Made by a program: the position numbers and the translations under genes. The notes under the pieces are model-generated. The model saw nothing but the letters and a program-made list of their open reading frames with translations, had not been told where the DNA came from and searched no databases. A stretch of DNA of 64,000 nucleotides from Sipunculus nudus (Eukaryota > Annelida > Sipuncula > Golfingiida > Sipunculidae), in the NCBI GenBank assembly GCA_026874595.1, contig CM049313.1, positions 20,413,508-20,477,507 of the forward strand, given 5' to 3'. Below, piece by piece: positions 1 through 36,485 of the stretch (positions are counted from its first letter, which is position 1; every line of letters starts with the position of its first letter).

Positions 1-1951
1 CATCATATGTTTATTAAAAAAAAAATACTATATTTATGCGTATTTTTATCTTTTCTGACGTAGAGGAAACAACGTATCATATGCTGCCATTGATTTCACA
101 GAGCACTGACCAACAGATACCCATGTGTTCATAGCAAAAGAGTCTGAATTTGGAAACCCTATGTTAATATATGAAATAGACATGGTGCTTGTATGCATAG
201 TGAACAAGGAAAGCTAGCGCGGCATGGAATTTTGACCAGGCATAGCACTACGCATACATATTGAAGAATCGAAATGAACCAGTTAACAGGGTAAAGAGCG
301 ACTTTTCGCGGACTGCACATGCAGATTCATTGAAAACTAGTAAATCTTATCATTCATAGGGTGGGCGAATACCATTTAAGCAAAACCTTAACAGAATCTG
401 AACCAATTCCTCCTGATGAGCGAACACTATGAAAATCAATCCTTGTGTGAGTGAACATCATTAATGTAAAGCTTACAGGGACCTAATCATACATAAAGCA
501 TGTTGAATTAACAAGAAAAATGGCGTCTTCTTTTTTTATATTAATCGGTACCTGCCAACAAATTGTCCTGAAATTATTGGCTTACTTCTGTATACGAGTG
601 ACAACAAATGGAAAAGGCGCAAACATAAACAAAGCGCATGGGACCCATTGCATCGACCAATTGCATGAAGGTCAATGTATGGACTAGTTTGGACAACTCT
701 TTCTTTGGACCCTGTCGCGCATTCGCAAAATCGGACCTCCGGTCACGTGGCCTTGTTATGGTAAACAGACAGACGCGGACCTTACTCACACACAGAACAA
801 GGTGTTAAGCAGCTTAAAAGGAGGCACAAAGACTGTGTGCCGGGATGATTTATGCTGGAAAACTTTTGTATAAAGCAAAACTGAACTGATAGTGTGAAAG
901 AATAGGCACAAGTTTGCTTCTGATTATGTCCCCTTAAAGCCGATAGAGCAAAGACCAAAAAATTAACAGTGTTTTCTGACGTCATAATAAGGCGGGAGGC
1001 GGATTTTTGGAGATAGAAAAATGTATTTGTTCCACCTTGAAATGCAGTCGGCAGTGCTAACTGTTAGAAGCCTATGAACGAAACAGATGTACATACACAC
1101 ACTAAGAATGCGTGTGATTCTTAATTGAGAAACCGATGTTCAATACCTGGCTCCAGGGCCGCTTCCATCATCCTGGACCTGGGAAACCTCTCGTTGCTAG
1201 GCACTTCGCGATACTGATTGGACCAAACTGCTTTCATGGAGGTGGCACTTGAGATAACTCATAACAACAAGTGTTATGACCACAAGGTTAATACAGCGCT
1301 GTAATGAGCGTTAGGAAGCAGATGCGGGTTTGCAGCTACTGGACAGCGCTGGTTTACCTGGTGATCTTGTGTTTTAACATCGGGTAAACAACTGCTTGGT
1401 TAACCTGCGAACTTAGCATCAAGCAAACACATGCCACGGTTACTGGCGAGATTATTGTTTTACATGCTTGCTTAGGTTATACAGAGTTTGCTTGAGACAA
1501 TGACAAGTTCACACTTCTAAGCGACCTGTTATGTTTCTAATTTTTCGGTGATCGTTGACGCATGGCAGGAAATATCGAGACAGGCTAAGAAGATGACTGT
1601 GATATCATTGGGCAGGTCTGTGGTAGAGAGAATGAACCCAGTCATAAGAGTTCAAAATTCATGGAAGTTTTGCAATGTGGTCTGCAAGGAAAAAGTTATG
1701 AATTTTAGAACCGAAGTAACAACACATTTCTAATGTCAGTAAGACCAAAAAAGGAACAAAGTTCTTGTGGTTAGTGTTCTAACCAGAAAGATTCCAAGAA
1801 AGGATAAGTTTGAATTAAGTGATCCGCCGAAGCTCAATCAAAGCTGACGATTTATCGTGGAAAAATAGTCATAGATATTCTAATGTTTTGCTATTTATGA
1901 TAAGACTTCATATCCACCAGACTTTAAACAATCATAAATCAACGGCAATCA
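1..1951. other. Upstream flank of the GPR157-like locus, no gene recognised
   Basis: AT-rich sequence with only short open frames lacking recognisable domains. A perfect palindromic CRE lies at 977-984. No first exon upstream of 1952 could be recognised, although a 5' UTR exon could be hidden here. Confidence 0.5.
977..984. promoter_or_regulatory. CRE palindrome (CREB/ATF site)
   Basis: Exact TGACGTCA, followed by a GC-rich stretch (GGCGGGAGGCGG). It lies about 970 bp upstream of the first GPR157-like codon, on the side where a promoter would be expected. Function is inferred from the motif alone. A second exact copy occurs at 16384-16391 inside a PAL intron, so chance occurrence is possible. 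Confidence 0.3.
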
Positions 1952-3510
1952 ATGATTAATTTTAGCGAGTCACCCACACAGGCAGAGGTCATGCTGCACG
2001 AAATTTATACCGGTCTGACAGCCTCCGTCTCAGGACTTTCCATCCTTGGTTGCTGTGGTTACATCGTCGTATATATCTGGATGAAGAACTACAGGACGCG
2101 AGGGATAACTTTACTTCTCTACATCAGTTGTGCCGACTGTCTCACAGCCCTCGGAAACAACATGTGGGTCACGTGGAGCATGTCTCGTCCGCCGCGAGAT
2201 TTGGCAATGTGTAAGGCTCACAGCGCCATGACAGCTTCATCAAGTATCTGTTCGTTCGCGTGGTCCCTTACCATGGCAGTCTACCAGTACCTTGTCCTTG
2301 TGAAGAGTACAAAACCAAAATTGTCGTCACTGCTCATGCGCTCTGCTGGGGAATCCCAAGTTAAGAGAGGCTGTTACCTGGTGACATAGTATTCAAAGTT
2401 TTAATGAGGCATTTGTGATGAGCATAAAAGTTTTTATAAAAATAAATCATCATTTGTAGAATTGCAAATATGCTGATAGTTGGGGCAGTTACTGTTTTTC
2501 TCGAGTAAAAAGGAAAGAGAGAAAGGAGAAATGTTGTGAAATTTTTAGAGCCAGTTCATGTTAATATTTTATAAGCCTCGAGAACGAAGGAAAGCAATAT
2601 TGGTTTTCAGTAATACCTTAACATCATTCTAATTCGTTTTCATATTGTTCATGATATTTATTGTATTTCGCTCCTAACATAGGGTCTGGGGTTATAACGG
2701 ACGTACCTTTCCGGTACCCTACCCTGAAGAATATTATGATATATAAAAGTTTTACTAGATAAAAAGGGTTTTGTCAAATAATCGACCAACCTGATTTCAT
2801 CTTTCAGTTGTCGTGATGACAGTATCGTTGGCGCTAAACGTTTTGGGTCCCGACCTCAATGCCAAGCTTCCCTCTTGGTGTTGGATAAGTAGTCAAGTGG
2901 ATCACGTGACCCTTTGGCAGTTATTGACGGGCAAACTGTGGGAGATTACTAGTTACGTCATCATCGCTAGTCTTTATACTATCACGAGATATCATCTTTC
3001 CGCTAAGGTAGGTATGTCAGCAAATTTATTGTCGTACATATAGTGTTACAACTTTTATTTATATATATATATATATATTTTAATTTGAATAAATCATTTA
3101 CATACCTCTAGTATTTATCAATAAAAAGAGCAAAATATATGATGCAATTTTGGACTTTTAGTTATAATAAAATCATGGCCAATGCTGAAAAATAAAACCG
3201 TCTTGATAGTACTTAGTATATGAAACAAAATATTTATGACCCTGATACATATTAAGAAAAAACATTTGACACATATGTAACTTATATAAATTATCTATTC
3301 AGCGAAGGCAGTTGGAGAGGAATTTGGAGCCAAGCGGTAATAATCAGCAAGCAGACGTTTATCAGATGGCCGCCAGGCGGCTCCCGTTCGTTCCTGTGGT
3401 TTTTATTCCTCTCCGTATCTGAGGAACAGTAGGTTTCTGATCAACCCGTTTGACACGGAAATAAAGTTGACCTTTGCTACAGTCTGGATTGTTCCTTTAC
3501 AGGAATTTTC
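1952..3510 (+). pseudogene. GPR157: GPR157-like G protein-coupled receptor, disrupted
   Basis: Orphan receptor of the GPR157/cAMP-receptor-like class; the vertebrate protein is a seven-helix membrane receptor reported in primary cilia. Exon 1 (1952-2359) encodes the N-terminus and helices 1-3, including YISCADCLTAL and AVYQYLVLV. Its last stretch, AHALCWGIP, is readable only one frame over, so a frameshift lies between about 2300 and 2335. Donor GTTAAG is at 2360. Exon 2 (2808-3007) joins in phase and carries the family signatures SWCWI and LLTGKLWE. Exon 3 starts at 3303 in phase and aligns through MAARRLPFVPVVFIPLRI. A TGA at 3420-3422 then stands where the family has Trp, and one base is missing near 3432, after which FLINPF follows in another frame. 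No C-terminal exon was recognised; a MITE begins at about 3531. Introns are retained, so this is not a processed copy. Assembly error is the main alternative. Confidence 0.8.
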
Positions 3511-3530
3511 AAGGAATATACCCAGAAGCG

Positions 3531-3746
3531 GATCCAGGCGAGGGGGGGGGGGAGATCCATGGGGTCCGGACTCCCCCCGCCCCCCCTTTCAGCCACCGCA
3601 ACCTTTTTTAAGGGTTTCAGACCAATGTTTGTGACCTGCATGGACCCCACTTTTCGGGACCGGGGGACCTTTTTTAACGTTTGGTGATTGGTCCTTCTCG
3701 GTTGGACCCCTCCCTTTCCTAAATCCTGGATCCGTCCCGATACCCT
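3531..3746. mobile_element. hAT-like MITE with internal poly-G/poly-C
   Basis: Ends are inverted: CGGATCCAGG near 3539 and CCTGGATCCG near 3729. The interior has a G run, then a C run, then pyrimidine-rich text. Related copies occur at 27856-28025 and 29209-29404, the latter ending in GGGTCCGCCCCTG. The CAGGGGCGGATCCAGG-type end is typical of non-autonomous hAT elements. It lies just past the last readable GPR157-like codon. Confidence 0.6.
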
Positions 3747-4285
3747 TGAACGACAAATTAGGATTTGAAGCTTAGAAAATATTCGCAGATAAGCACCAAC
3801 TCCTTGGAAAAGTTCCGCGTAAAATTGTGTCCTCTCCGCGGCCCCTTCATTACGCGTGTAAATTCCCGGTTATAAAGATGTAATTGAAAATGGATTTTAT
3901 TTCATCTGAGATACTTCAGAAAATGAAAAACATTTTTCTTTCCTTCAATTTGGTAAAATGCCACGTATCTTTTCCTCGATGGGTAAATTTAGAAAAATAG
4001 TTTCGCGCTTTCGTACCATATTTTGTACCATAGTCCATAGAACAAACGCTATGTAGGTGCGTGCATGTGTGTGTCTGCACCTTTTCATCTTATGATAGCC
4101 TAAAGAATAGTAAAGATGCATTGAAGGATTTACAATTCCTTTGTTCAAACTAGATTATATTGTATAATATTTTTCCAGTGACTAAAACTGAAATAATGTA
4201 TCTGCAGGACCCACAAGAGCAAGAGCCTGCTGATTAGGGTTTGTGGGTGTCAAAACCTGCAGCCCCCAATGCACCGGGGCTTCTC
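3747..4285. other. Intergenic, nothing recognised
   Basis: AT-rich sequence with one short minus-strand open frame (3945-4148) that has no recognisable domain. Confidence 0.4.
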
Positions 4286-4289
4286 AATA

Positions 4290-4610
4290 CACCAGCGGCG
4301 TAAGTATAAATGTAGTGAAGGGGGTATAATGTAGACCGTTCAAATATGTTGGACAAGAATTGCTTCAAGGCAAATTACATAAACATTGGTGTTTTTGTGG
4401 TGAAGACTTCACAGAAAAAAAAGTAATATTTTGTGAGCAAAGGCATGGGAAATGTTAACAGAAGATGTTTCCTTAAAATGTAATAAATTATGATTTTGAG
4501 TTTGACAAATGAGAAATTTGGTTCCTGCCGTCTCGCACTGCCTAACTGGAATTGGTTGAATAGAAACTACATCTGGCGGAAGAGTGGCGCTACGTCAGTA
4601 AAATGAGATG
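4290..4610 (+). repeat. Dispersed repeat family, copy 1
   Basis: About 300 bp that is diverged but collinear with 16510-16800 in the same orientation. Shared landmarks include ACAAGAATTGCTTCAA-like text, a GTTTTTGTGGT(G/A)A(A/T)GACTTCAC block, an ACAGAAG(A/G)TGTTTCCTT block and GAATAGAAAC(T/G)ACATCTGGCG. No ORF. The family is unknown to me. Confidence 0.6.
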
Positions 4611-4693
4611 GACTTTCAACAATGTACAAGCATGTGCAATATCTCGACATATTACGTTCATATCGAACCAAATTGCCGTACGCTAAAGATTTT

Positions 4694-4860
4694 GATCGAG
4701 GGGTAGGGCGTAGCCTTGTGGTAAGGGCGCTTGACTTCGGGGCTGAAGGTCCCGGTTCGGGCCCCGCCGGTACAATGGCATAATGGTAAAATCTCGTTAT
4801 AGAACCTCAGAGATTCGCTCCAATAACGACAGGTTATGACTTCTGGATTATTCCTAAGCA
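4694..4860 (+). mobile_element. tRNA-derived SINE
   Basis: A tRNA-like head has an A-box-like TAGCCTTGTGGTAAGG (4711-4726) and a B-box GGTTCGGGCCC (4754-4764). The spacing fits an internal RNA polymerase III promoter. The following 100 bp is probably the SINE body. It does not fold as a convincing functional tRNA and no CCA end is evident. Confidence 0.55.
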
Positions 4861-5564
4861 CCGTGCTTTAAAAAAACCTGAAATCCAGAAGGCTTAATAA
4901 TAACATATTACTCTTATCGTATGGATACCTTCATCCTCATTCAATAGACAGTGACATCAACAGGTCATGGACCTATCTTTTAAACAAATAAAAGGTTTTG
5001 ATCGAATAGGGACTCCGCGAAGACTCCTACGAATAAATTAAAGTGTTCAGTACTGCTTTCACATTCCGTTTCTGTATTTGATCATTTAATAAAGTTACAC
5101 CCGGATACACCTCCTTAAGGATCAAACTATTCATATGAGGATATCAATCAATCAATATGGACACACCCCTGTGTTCTCGTAACATTACAGCTTTTTTGGT
5201 TAAAACATCCTTTACTTCTTGCAAGTCTGTGAGTTTTCCAAATAGTTCTGCAATATCAGTTAGCCTTTAAGGATCTAAGTTCGAGTGAAAGTAAACAAAA
5301 AATATTTTTATAATAAAAAATTAAAATTTTGAGACTGCCATAAGTATTTTGTTAGTATACACGTGCCTTTTACTTGAAGGTTAATTTACATTTAGCTTCC
5401 GATGCAGGCCTAAAGCTTGGTATACAGAGTTTCTTTGTAATATTATGTTAGTAGTTCAAACGTGTATATAAAATTCTTGACGATGTGTAACCGAACTTTC
5501 CTTCTGTTTGGCGCAAGATTGACTCGGCCTGATTCCTGGAGTCCTTGCCTACGAGTACGAGACG
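4861..5564. other. Intergenic, nothing recognised
   Basis: AT-rich; no exon-like open frame, no clear inverted repeats. Confidence 0.4.
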
Positions 5565-5631
<67 letters not shown>

Positions 5632-5816
5632 TCTCTCTCCCTCCCGCTCTCTCTCATTCTCTCTCTCCCTCTTCCTCCCTCCCTCTCGCTCCCGCTCTCT
5701 CTCGCTCTTTCTCTCTCTCATCTCTCCCTCCCTCCCTCTCTCTCTTCCTCCCTCCTTCCCTCGATCTCTCTCTCTCTCTTTCTCTCTCTATCTCTCTATC
5801 CCTCTCTCTCTCTCCC

Positions 5817-5858
<42 letters not shown>
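5565..5858. repeat. Long imperfect (CT)n microsatellite
   Basis: Nearly 300 bp of CT dinucleotides interrupted by CCCTCC, TTCC and CATC units. The overlapping long open frames on both strands, encoding Ser/Leu/Pro or Arg/Glu repeats, are artefacts of the repeat. A polypurine-polypyrimidine mirror tract of this length can adopt H-DNA. Confidence 0.95.
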
Positions 5859-5859
<1 letters not shown>

Positions 5860-6358
5860 TCTTGTGTGCATTACTGGGTGTTTCTTCTTCAACTGTATGT
5901 CGTCTTGCTTTCAATGATATTTTTTTCATCGGGCTTTTAAAAACATACAATGCACATTTGCAAATATAGTTTTATTTCACAATGTACAGTCACAGTAGTG
6001 TAAGTCCAGCATACAATACAATTGCAATTTGTATTGAGGCACATTACAATTTTCGTTTCTCGTGATTTTAAGCAATGCACAATGAGTAATTTAAGTAAAC
6101 CATCATGTTGCTATTTTACGATAAGAATATGTTGATAAATTGGAAATGAAACCTTCAGATTCATATATGATCGATTGTGAAGCAATCCTTCATAACCGAG
6201 AATGGATTAATCAATCAATGATTTGCAGATTCTTAAACTGAATCTTTGTTGATATGATATAAGCTGTATTAGATATGCCACTGCGGCAGCCAAACGTTAC
6301 TAAAAAGCCGAGAATATTTTCAAAGTTCTCTGAATAAAGGCCTCAAGTATATATTTGT

Positions 6359-6413
<55 letters not shown>

Positions 6414-8147
6414 TTACAATAAGGATCACCAACACATCAACAACAGTAATGATATAATATATACATACAATATGTGTCGTCTTTGAGATCATGGGAAAAC
6501 TGGAATGGGACAGAGTATAATCTATATATACTCTTTCTACAGCACAACAATTTTCTACATACATCACATATTAACATCGATATACCACGATAGTACTAAA
6601 TTTGTCGTACTCTTTAGAGATTTTGGCATCAAATAATCATTTACCCATTAAACGTTACTAGCAACGTTTGAAAGAAAAAACAGTTTATTTCTGTAATGTA
6701 ACTTTCCACTTTGGTATGTGACATGATACTATAGTCTGTTCCATAGTGAAGTGCCCACGAAAATGTGTAGATCTAAATTCATAAACTTACAGATCTGTTC
6801 CACAAAATAAGGCTTAAGTAACTAGAATGAAACCAAAAACATAACCTATTTGAGTAATTCATTAATATACAATATCTGAGAAAACAGTCTATATTTTTAC
6901 GAAATTTTTATACCCACTGATGAAGGTCAAGGTCACTGGTCACATGATCAAACAACTACATTTAAAAGATGTTGATTGGATTTTAGTGTCATAAATATTC
7001 TAAAAAAAATGTAACTGTCAAAGTGAGGCTGCCAACCTATGAGAGACGCCATGTCACGTGGCCCAAAGATTTAGAAGAACCAGATGGTTGCAAAATATAA
7101 ATGTTAGTTTTCCTTTGAATTTTACATCTCATATAAGGCCTTTTGTCCCTCCTCAGCTTTAGTGTCAAACTGCCTGATAATATTTAAGGTCAAGAGAATA
7201 ATTGCCAATTTTTATTGGGCACCAACTGGTGGTACAGACTAAGAGATTGGTTCTGATGTTATCTTTAATAAGAGAACCTAATTTTATGGTGTCTCCATCG
7301 AATGAGTTTATCAATCAACATTAACAAAGTGACATGAATAAGATACGTGTTTGTCTGGCAGCATCTCATTACGATTTGTCTTAGTTGTCATAATAAGTAT
7401 TAAATATATTTGCCCATTCATAAGAGCGTTACCATTTTCATTTAGCTTGAGCATAGCTGCAAAACATTCCTATAAACCTTCCTTTCTAGTAATGTTCACT
7501 CTTTATTCGACTAAAAGAAATATGTTGAATAATTTTAACAAAATCTGCAGGAATAAAATCATTTATAACAAAAATTACCGAGCATTTGACATGTAATGCT
7601 TTCATAACCAGATAATATACAACCACGTCTGATAATGGGCTCAATTGAAATGTAGATTTGTTTCGCTAATTATATTCACGGATACATCATTTCTAATGTT
7701 ATATACATTTCAACAAGTTTATCAAACGCCAGTGCAGAGGAAGAAATATGTATGGAAACTTGGATTAGTAACTAAACAAAAGGAATGTCTTCATAAAAAA
7801 ATATAAATTCTTTAATAAAATAAATAAATCAAGTATTGAGGTATTCTCCTCCATTGTGATGTAAATGTGCTAAATAAATCAAAACCATGAAATAAACAAA
7901 TAACAATATCTGCAGACTGGTTCCCATATTGGTGACATATATTGTCGCATATGTATAGAAGGTGATTCCCTTGACGGGTATGCGTGGTGATCACGTGTGA
8001 TTAGAACTGGCAAAAAACAGTCCGCCTTTTTAATAATCATTAATATATAAGGGTTTGTTGGGTATTTTCAATGGATATGGATTAGCCACACACTGACCAT
8101 GATTCTAGAACAAAAAGCTATATACTAGATTAGATGCACATAGTTCA

Positions 8148-8150
<3 letters not shown>
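5859..8150. other. Intergenic with one (TA)n tract, no gene recognised
   Basis: AT-rich. A pure (TA)n occupies about 6363-6411. The sequence near 6918-6932 contains tandem AGGTCA half sites including TCAAGGTCA, a motif bound by ERR/NR5A nuclear receptors. No exon-like frame was found. Confidence 0.5.
6363..6411. repeat. (TA)n microsatellite
   Basis: About 49 bp of uninterrupted TA dinucleotides. Confidence 0.95.

Positions 8151-8182
<32 letters not shown>
8151..8182. repeat. (TA)n microsatellite
   Basis: About 30 bp of pure TA. Confidence 0.9.
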
Positions 8183-8183
<1 letters not shown>

Positions 8184-8278
8184 CTCTGGAGAAAAACAAC
8201 ACTGTTAATTCACAACAGTCTGTTTCACGGGGTGCGACCCGATCATCAGGTGAATGTGGTTAAAATGAAGCTAACGGC

Positions 8279-8279
<1 letters not shown>

Positions 8280-8357
<78 letters not shown>
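8280..8357. repeat. Compound (TA)n(GA)n microsatellite
   Basis: (TA)20 runs directly into (GA)18 at 8319-8320. The same TA-then-GA order recurs at 13022-13146 and 43009-43080, suggesting a common element end. It lies just beyond the PAL 3' UTR. Confidence 0.95.
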
Positions 8358-8360
<3 letters not shown>

Positions 8361-8469
8361 CGTTATAGACCACTACTGATGCACGCCGTTCAATATGCAT
8401 TGGGAACCAATCTACAGATTACAAATGCAGCGTGCTTAATCGGTGGGACCCTTAATTTTGCAGACATAC

Positions 8470-8475
8470 TTTAAT
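8470..8475 (-). terminator. Candidate polyadenylation signal of PAL
   Basis: ATTAAA on the minus strand, about 80 nt past the TAG at 8556-8554. It is the nearest variant polyadenylation hexamer I see; transcript data would decide. Confidence 0.35.
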
Positions 8476-8553
8476 CTGGTGGATGCAGTGCTATAACACT
8501 AAATAAATGAAACTGGTAGGAGAAATCCTCTGAGTTGCACTAGCAGCGCGTGT

Positions 8554-34015
<25,462 letters not shown>

Positions 34016-34340
34016 GTTGGATAAGGCTGTTACCAAAAAGCCGCGTGACTGTCAAAAGCTGGACAAGAGAGACCGGCGGTTCAGACCAGTCAAGTCCTGT
34101 TCGCTCAGACTGCTTATCAGAACTAAAATCAAACAGCTCCGTACGGTTATCATTGAACACAAAACCCAAGTTTACAGTAAGCTTGCAAGCATCGGTGCTG
34201 AATGCGGCTCACTCTGCCACTGGTCAATAAAAGCGCTGCTAAGCAACGGGAATCGATTTCTGTGACGCATGTACTCATGAATAATTCATGAAGGTGTCGC
34301 GGGGTTTCTCTCCTAATAAGCTTATTGATCAATAAGCCGG
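34016..34340 (-). promoter_or_regulatory. Putative PAL 5' UTR/promoter region with palindromes
   Basis: Upstream of the PAL ATG. It contains TCATGAATAATTCATGA (34274-34290) and the perfect 18-bp palindrome GCTTATTGATCAATAAGC (34320-34337), which holds ATTGAT/ATCAAT homeodomain- or Onecut-like cores. No clear TATA box. The transcription start is unknown. Confidence 0.4.
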
Positions 34341-35695
34341 TTTGCTAGATGTTAATATCAACTAAGTGCCCTGCACTTGTATGTTATCACCTGGGCTAGC
34401 TAACTTCATACAAACCGAAGTCATTTAATTTAGGGAACAGTATGGCGTTGGGTGTTTGATGACAACGTGCTCCTTTAAAACATCAATTTTCTGATGGCGT
34501 TTTTATCACTTAATTATTTTCTCCCCTTTTTCATCGCTTGGTACATTTCCCTGGTTTTCACATTAAACTGAAGGGCTACTCTAAATGAATAAACTTATTA
34601 TAAAAAAAGTAAAACCTGAACTTTACTAAAAAGGAAGAAAAAGGAAAACTGTATGTGTGTGTGATTCTGTGTGTTTGTGTATTTGTGTGATAAGCCTTTT
34701 AGGGTTTCCACATGAATAACAGCAATATCCATTCTGTAAGTATAAATAGATATTTAATGAAAAATAACATATCTATTAAGTATTTTTCCTTTTAACATGT
34801 CATTTATTACTGGTTATGGTTTATCCTTTCTATAAATTCGCCCTTCTTTTCACAACGGCAGTTACTAAATAACAATATCATTATTAAAAAGTAATAATAA
34901 TTCACGCAGGTACGCACACTGTTTCCCTGTACTGTTTATTTAAACATGGTTGCTGGCAACAAATGCATGGCGACGAGGATATATATAGAACGCCTCGCAC
35001 TTCATCATATATATACCGCATAAATCAAATGGTTATTGTTTTCACTGAAGCATTTTGCCGGATCATTTATGCATAGCATTTTCTAGTTTGAAGTGCCGTT
35101 TATTTTTTCCTCTGCCTTATATTTTTTTACAGATCCTAATCTTGATAATATTTCTTTCAAAGTTTGGTTCCGCACACACAAAGAGGTCACATTCTTATTC
35201 GATTTCGATCAAGTAGAATTTAAACCAGGGCTGGTGCTAGCCTTTTCCTTGTATTTCCAGGACAGGTTTGAGGTTGGAATAGTACATGGAATCCTTAGAT
35301 TTGATACTAGGTCAGTTCCATGTTAAAGATTTTATATGTCTATTTGTTGTCCCCGCTTACTTTCAAGTAAAGTTAATTCAGATTAACAAGCGACCAGATA
35401 AATGGAGTAGCATGTAATAATTTTTCAAGTATTGTGCAGAACTAACGCGATTTAGCATGCCTTTTGAATCTTGTTAACATGTATATATCGCAAACATGTT
35501 TTATGTAAATTATAACAAACGTAGGCTAACCATTAATTGAATAATTAACTAAATAATGGGTATGGTGACAGCATGGATAATTACATGGATATAATTATAA
35601 CTATTTATGTTTGTCAATCATCCTACTAAAGAGCAAGTTAATTATATAGTAAAAATGTTTCGGAACTCTGCCTGCCTACTTTTCCTGATCATATG
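34341..35695. other. Intergenic, nothing recognised
   Basis: AT-rich. An open frame at 35093-35326 has no recognisable domain. Confidence 0.45.
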
Positions 35696-35699
35696 GCTC

Positions 35700-36350
35700 T
35701 AGACCGATTGAATAACAGACCTGTCAGAATTCCAATATGGCCACCACAGCCCAATCGCTGATTTTCTTTCGCACGTGATAACTCAACAACAAGAACATAC
35801 TTCAGCTACCCAAATTCACAGGGATGATTGGTACATACGAGGGCTTCAGACCTATTAAATTACAGACTTGTCGGAATTCCAATATGGCCACCAGATCATA
35901 ATGGGAGATTTTCTTTCGCACCGGATATCTCAACAAGAACATGCTTGATCTTTATCATTTTCTCAGGGATCATTGGTGCCTATGCGGACTCAATCCCTTT
36001 CCAATAACAGACCTGTCAGAATTCCAATATGGCTCCAAGAGCACAATTTGTGATATTCTTTTAAGCACGATATCTCGACAAGAACAAGCTTGATCTATCT
36101 CATTTACACAGAGATGATTGGTACCTATAAGGGCCCATTTCCATCGAAGTACAGACCTGTTGGAATTCCAATATGGCCACCAGTGCACTATCGTTGATTT
36201 TCTTTCGAAACAGTATGCTTGATCTTTCTCAAATTCACAGGGATCATTGGTGACTCTGAGGGCTTCTGACCTATTGATATACAGACTTGCTCAAAATCAA
36301 ATATGGCCAACAGACTACAGTCCGTGATTTTCTATTGAACACATTATTTC
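35700..36350 (+). repeat. Tandem repeat, about five units of 120-160 bp
   Basis: Each unit carries ACAGACCTGTCAGAATTCCA, ATATGGCCACCA, GATTTTCTTTCG and CA(C/G)AGGGATGATTGGTAC with variation. Units start near 35705, 35860, 36003, 36150 and 36278. The array ends about 130 bp before the LINE ORF2, so it may be a 5' flank or UTR of that element. Confidence 0.8.
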
Positions 36351-36485
36351 AGACATATCTTCTTTAATATTATTTGAACCAATAGGATTTTTTCCCTCAT
36401 GCATATGGATAAAAACCTGTTTCTGTTTGTCATATTTTTAAACTTTAACTTAATTTTTCCCCCTTATGTAAACTAGTCCAGCATT

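Noticed and set aside
5443-5950. Long open frames of Ser/Leu or Arg/Glu repeats on both strands
   Set aside because: They are translations of the (CT)n array and carry no other information.
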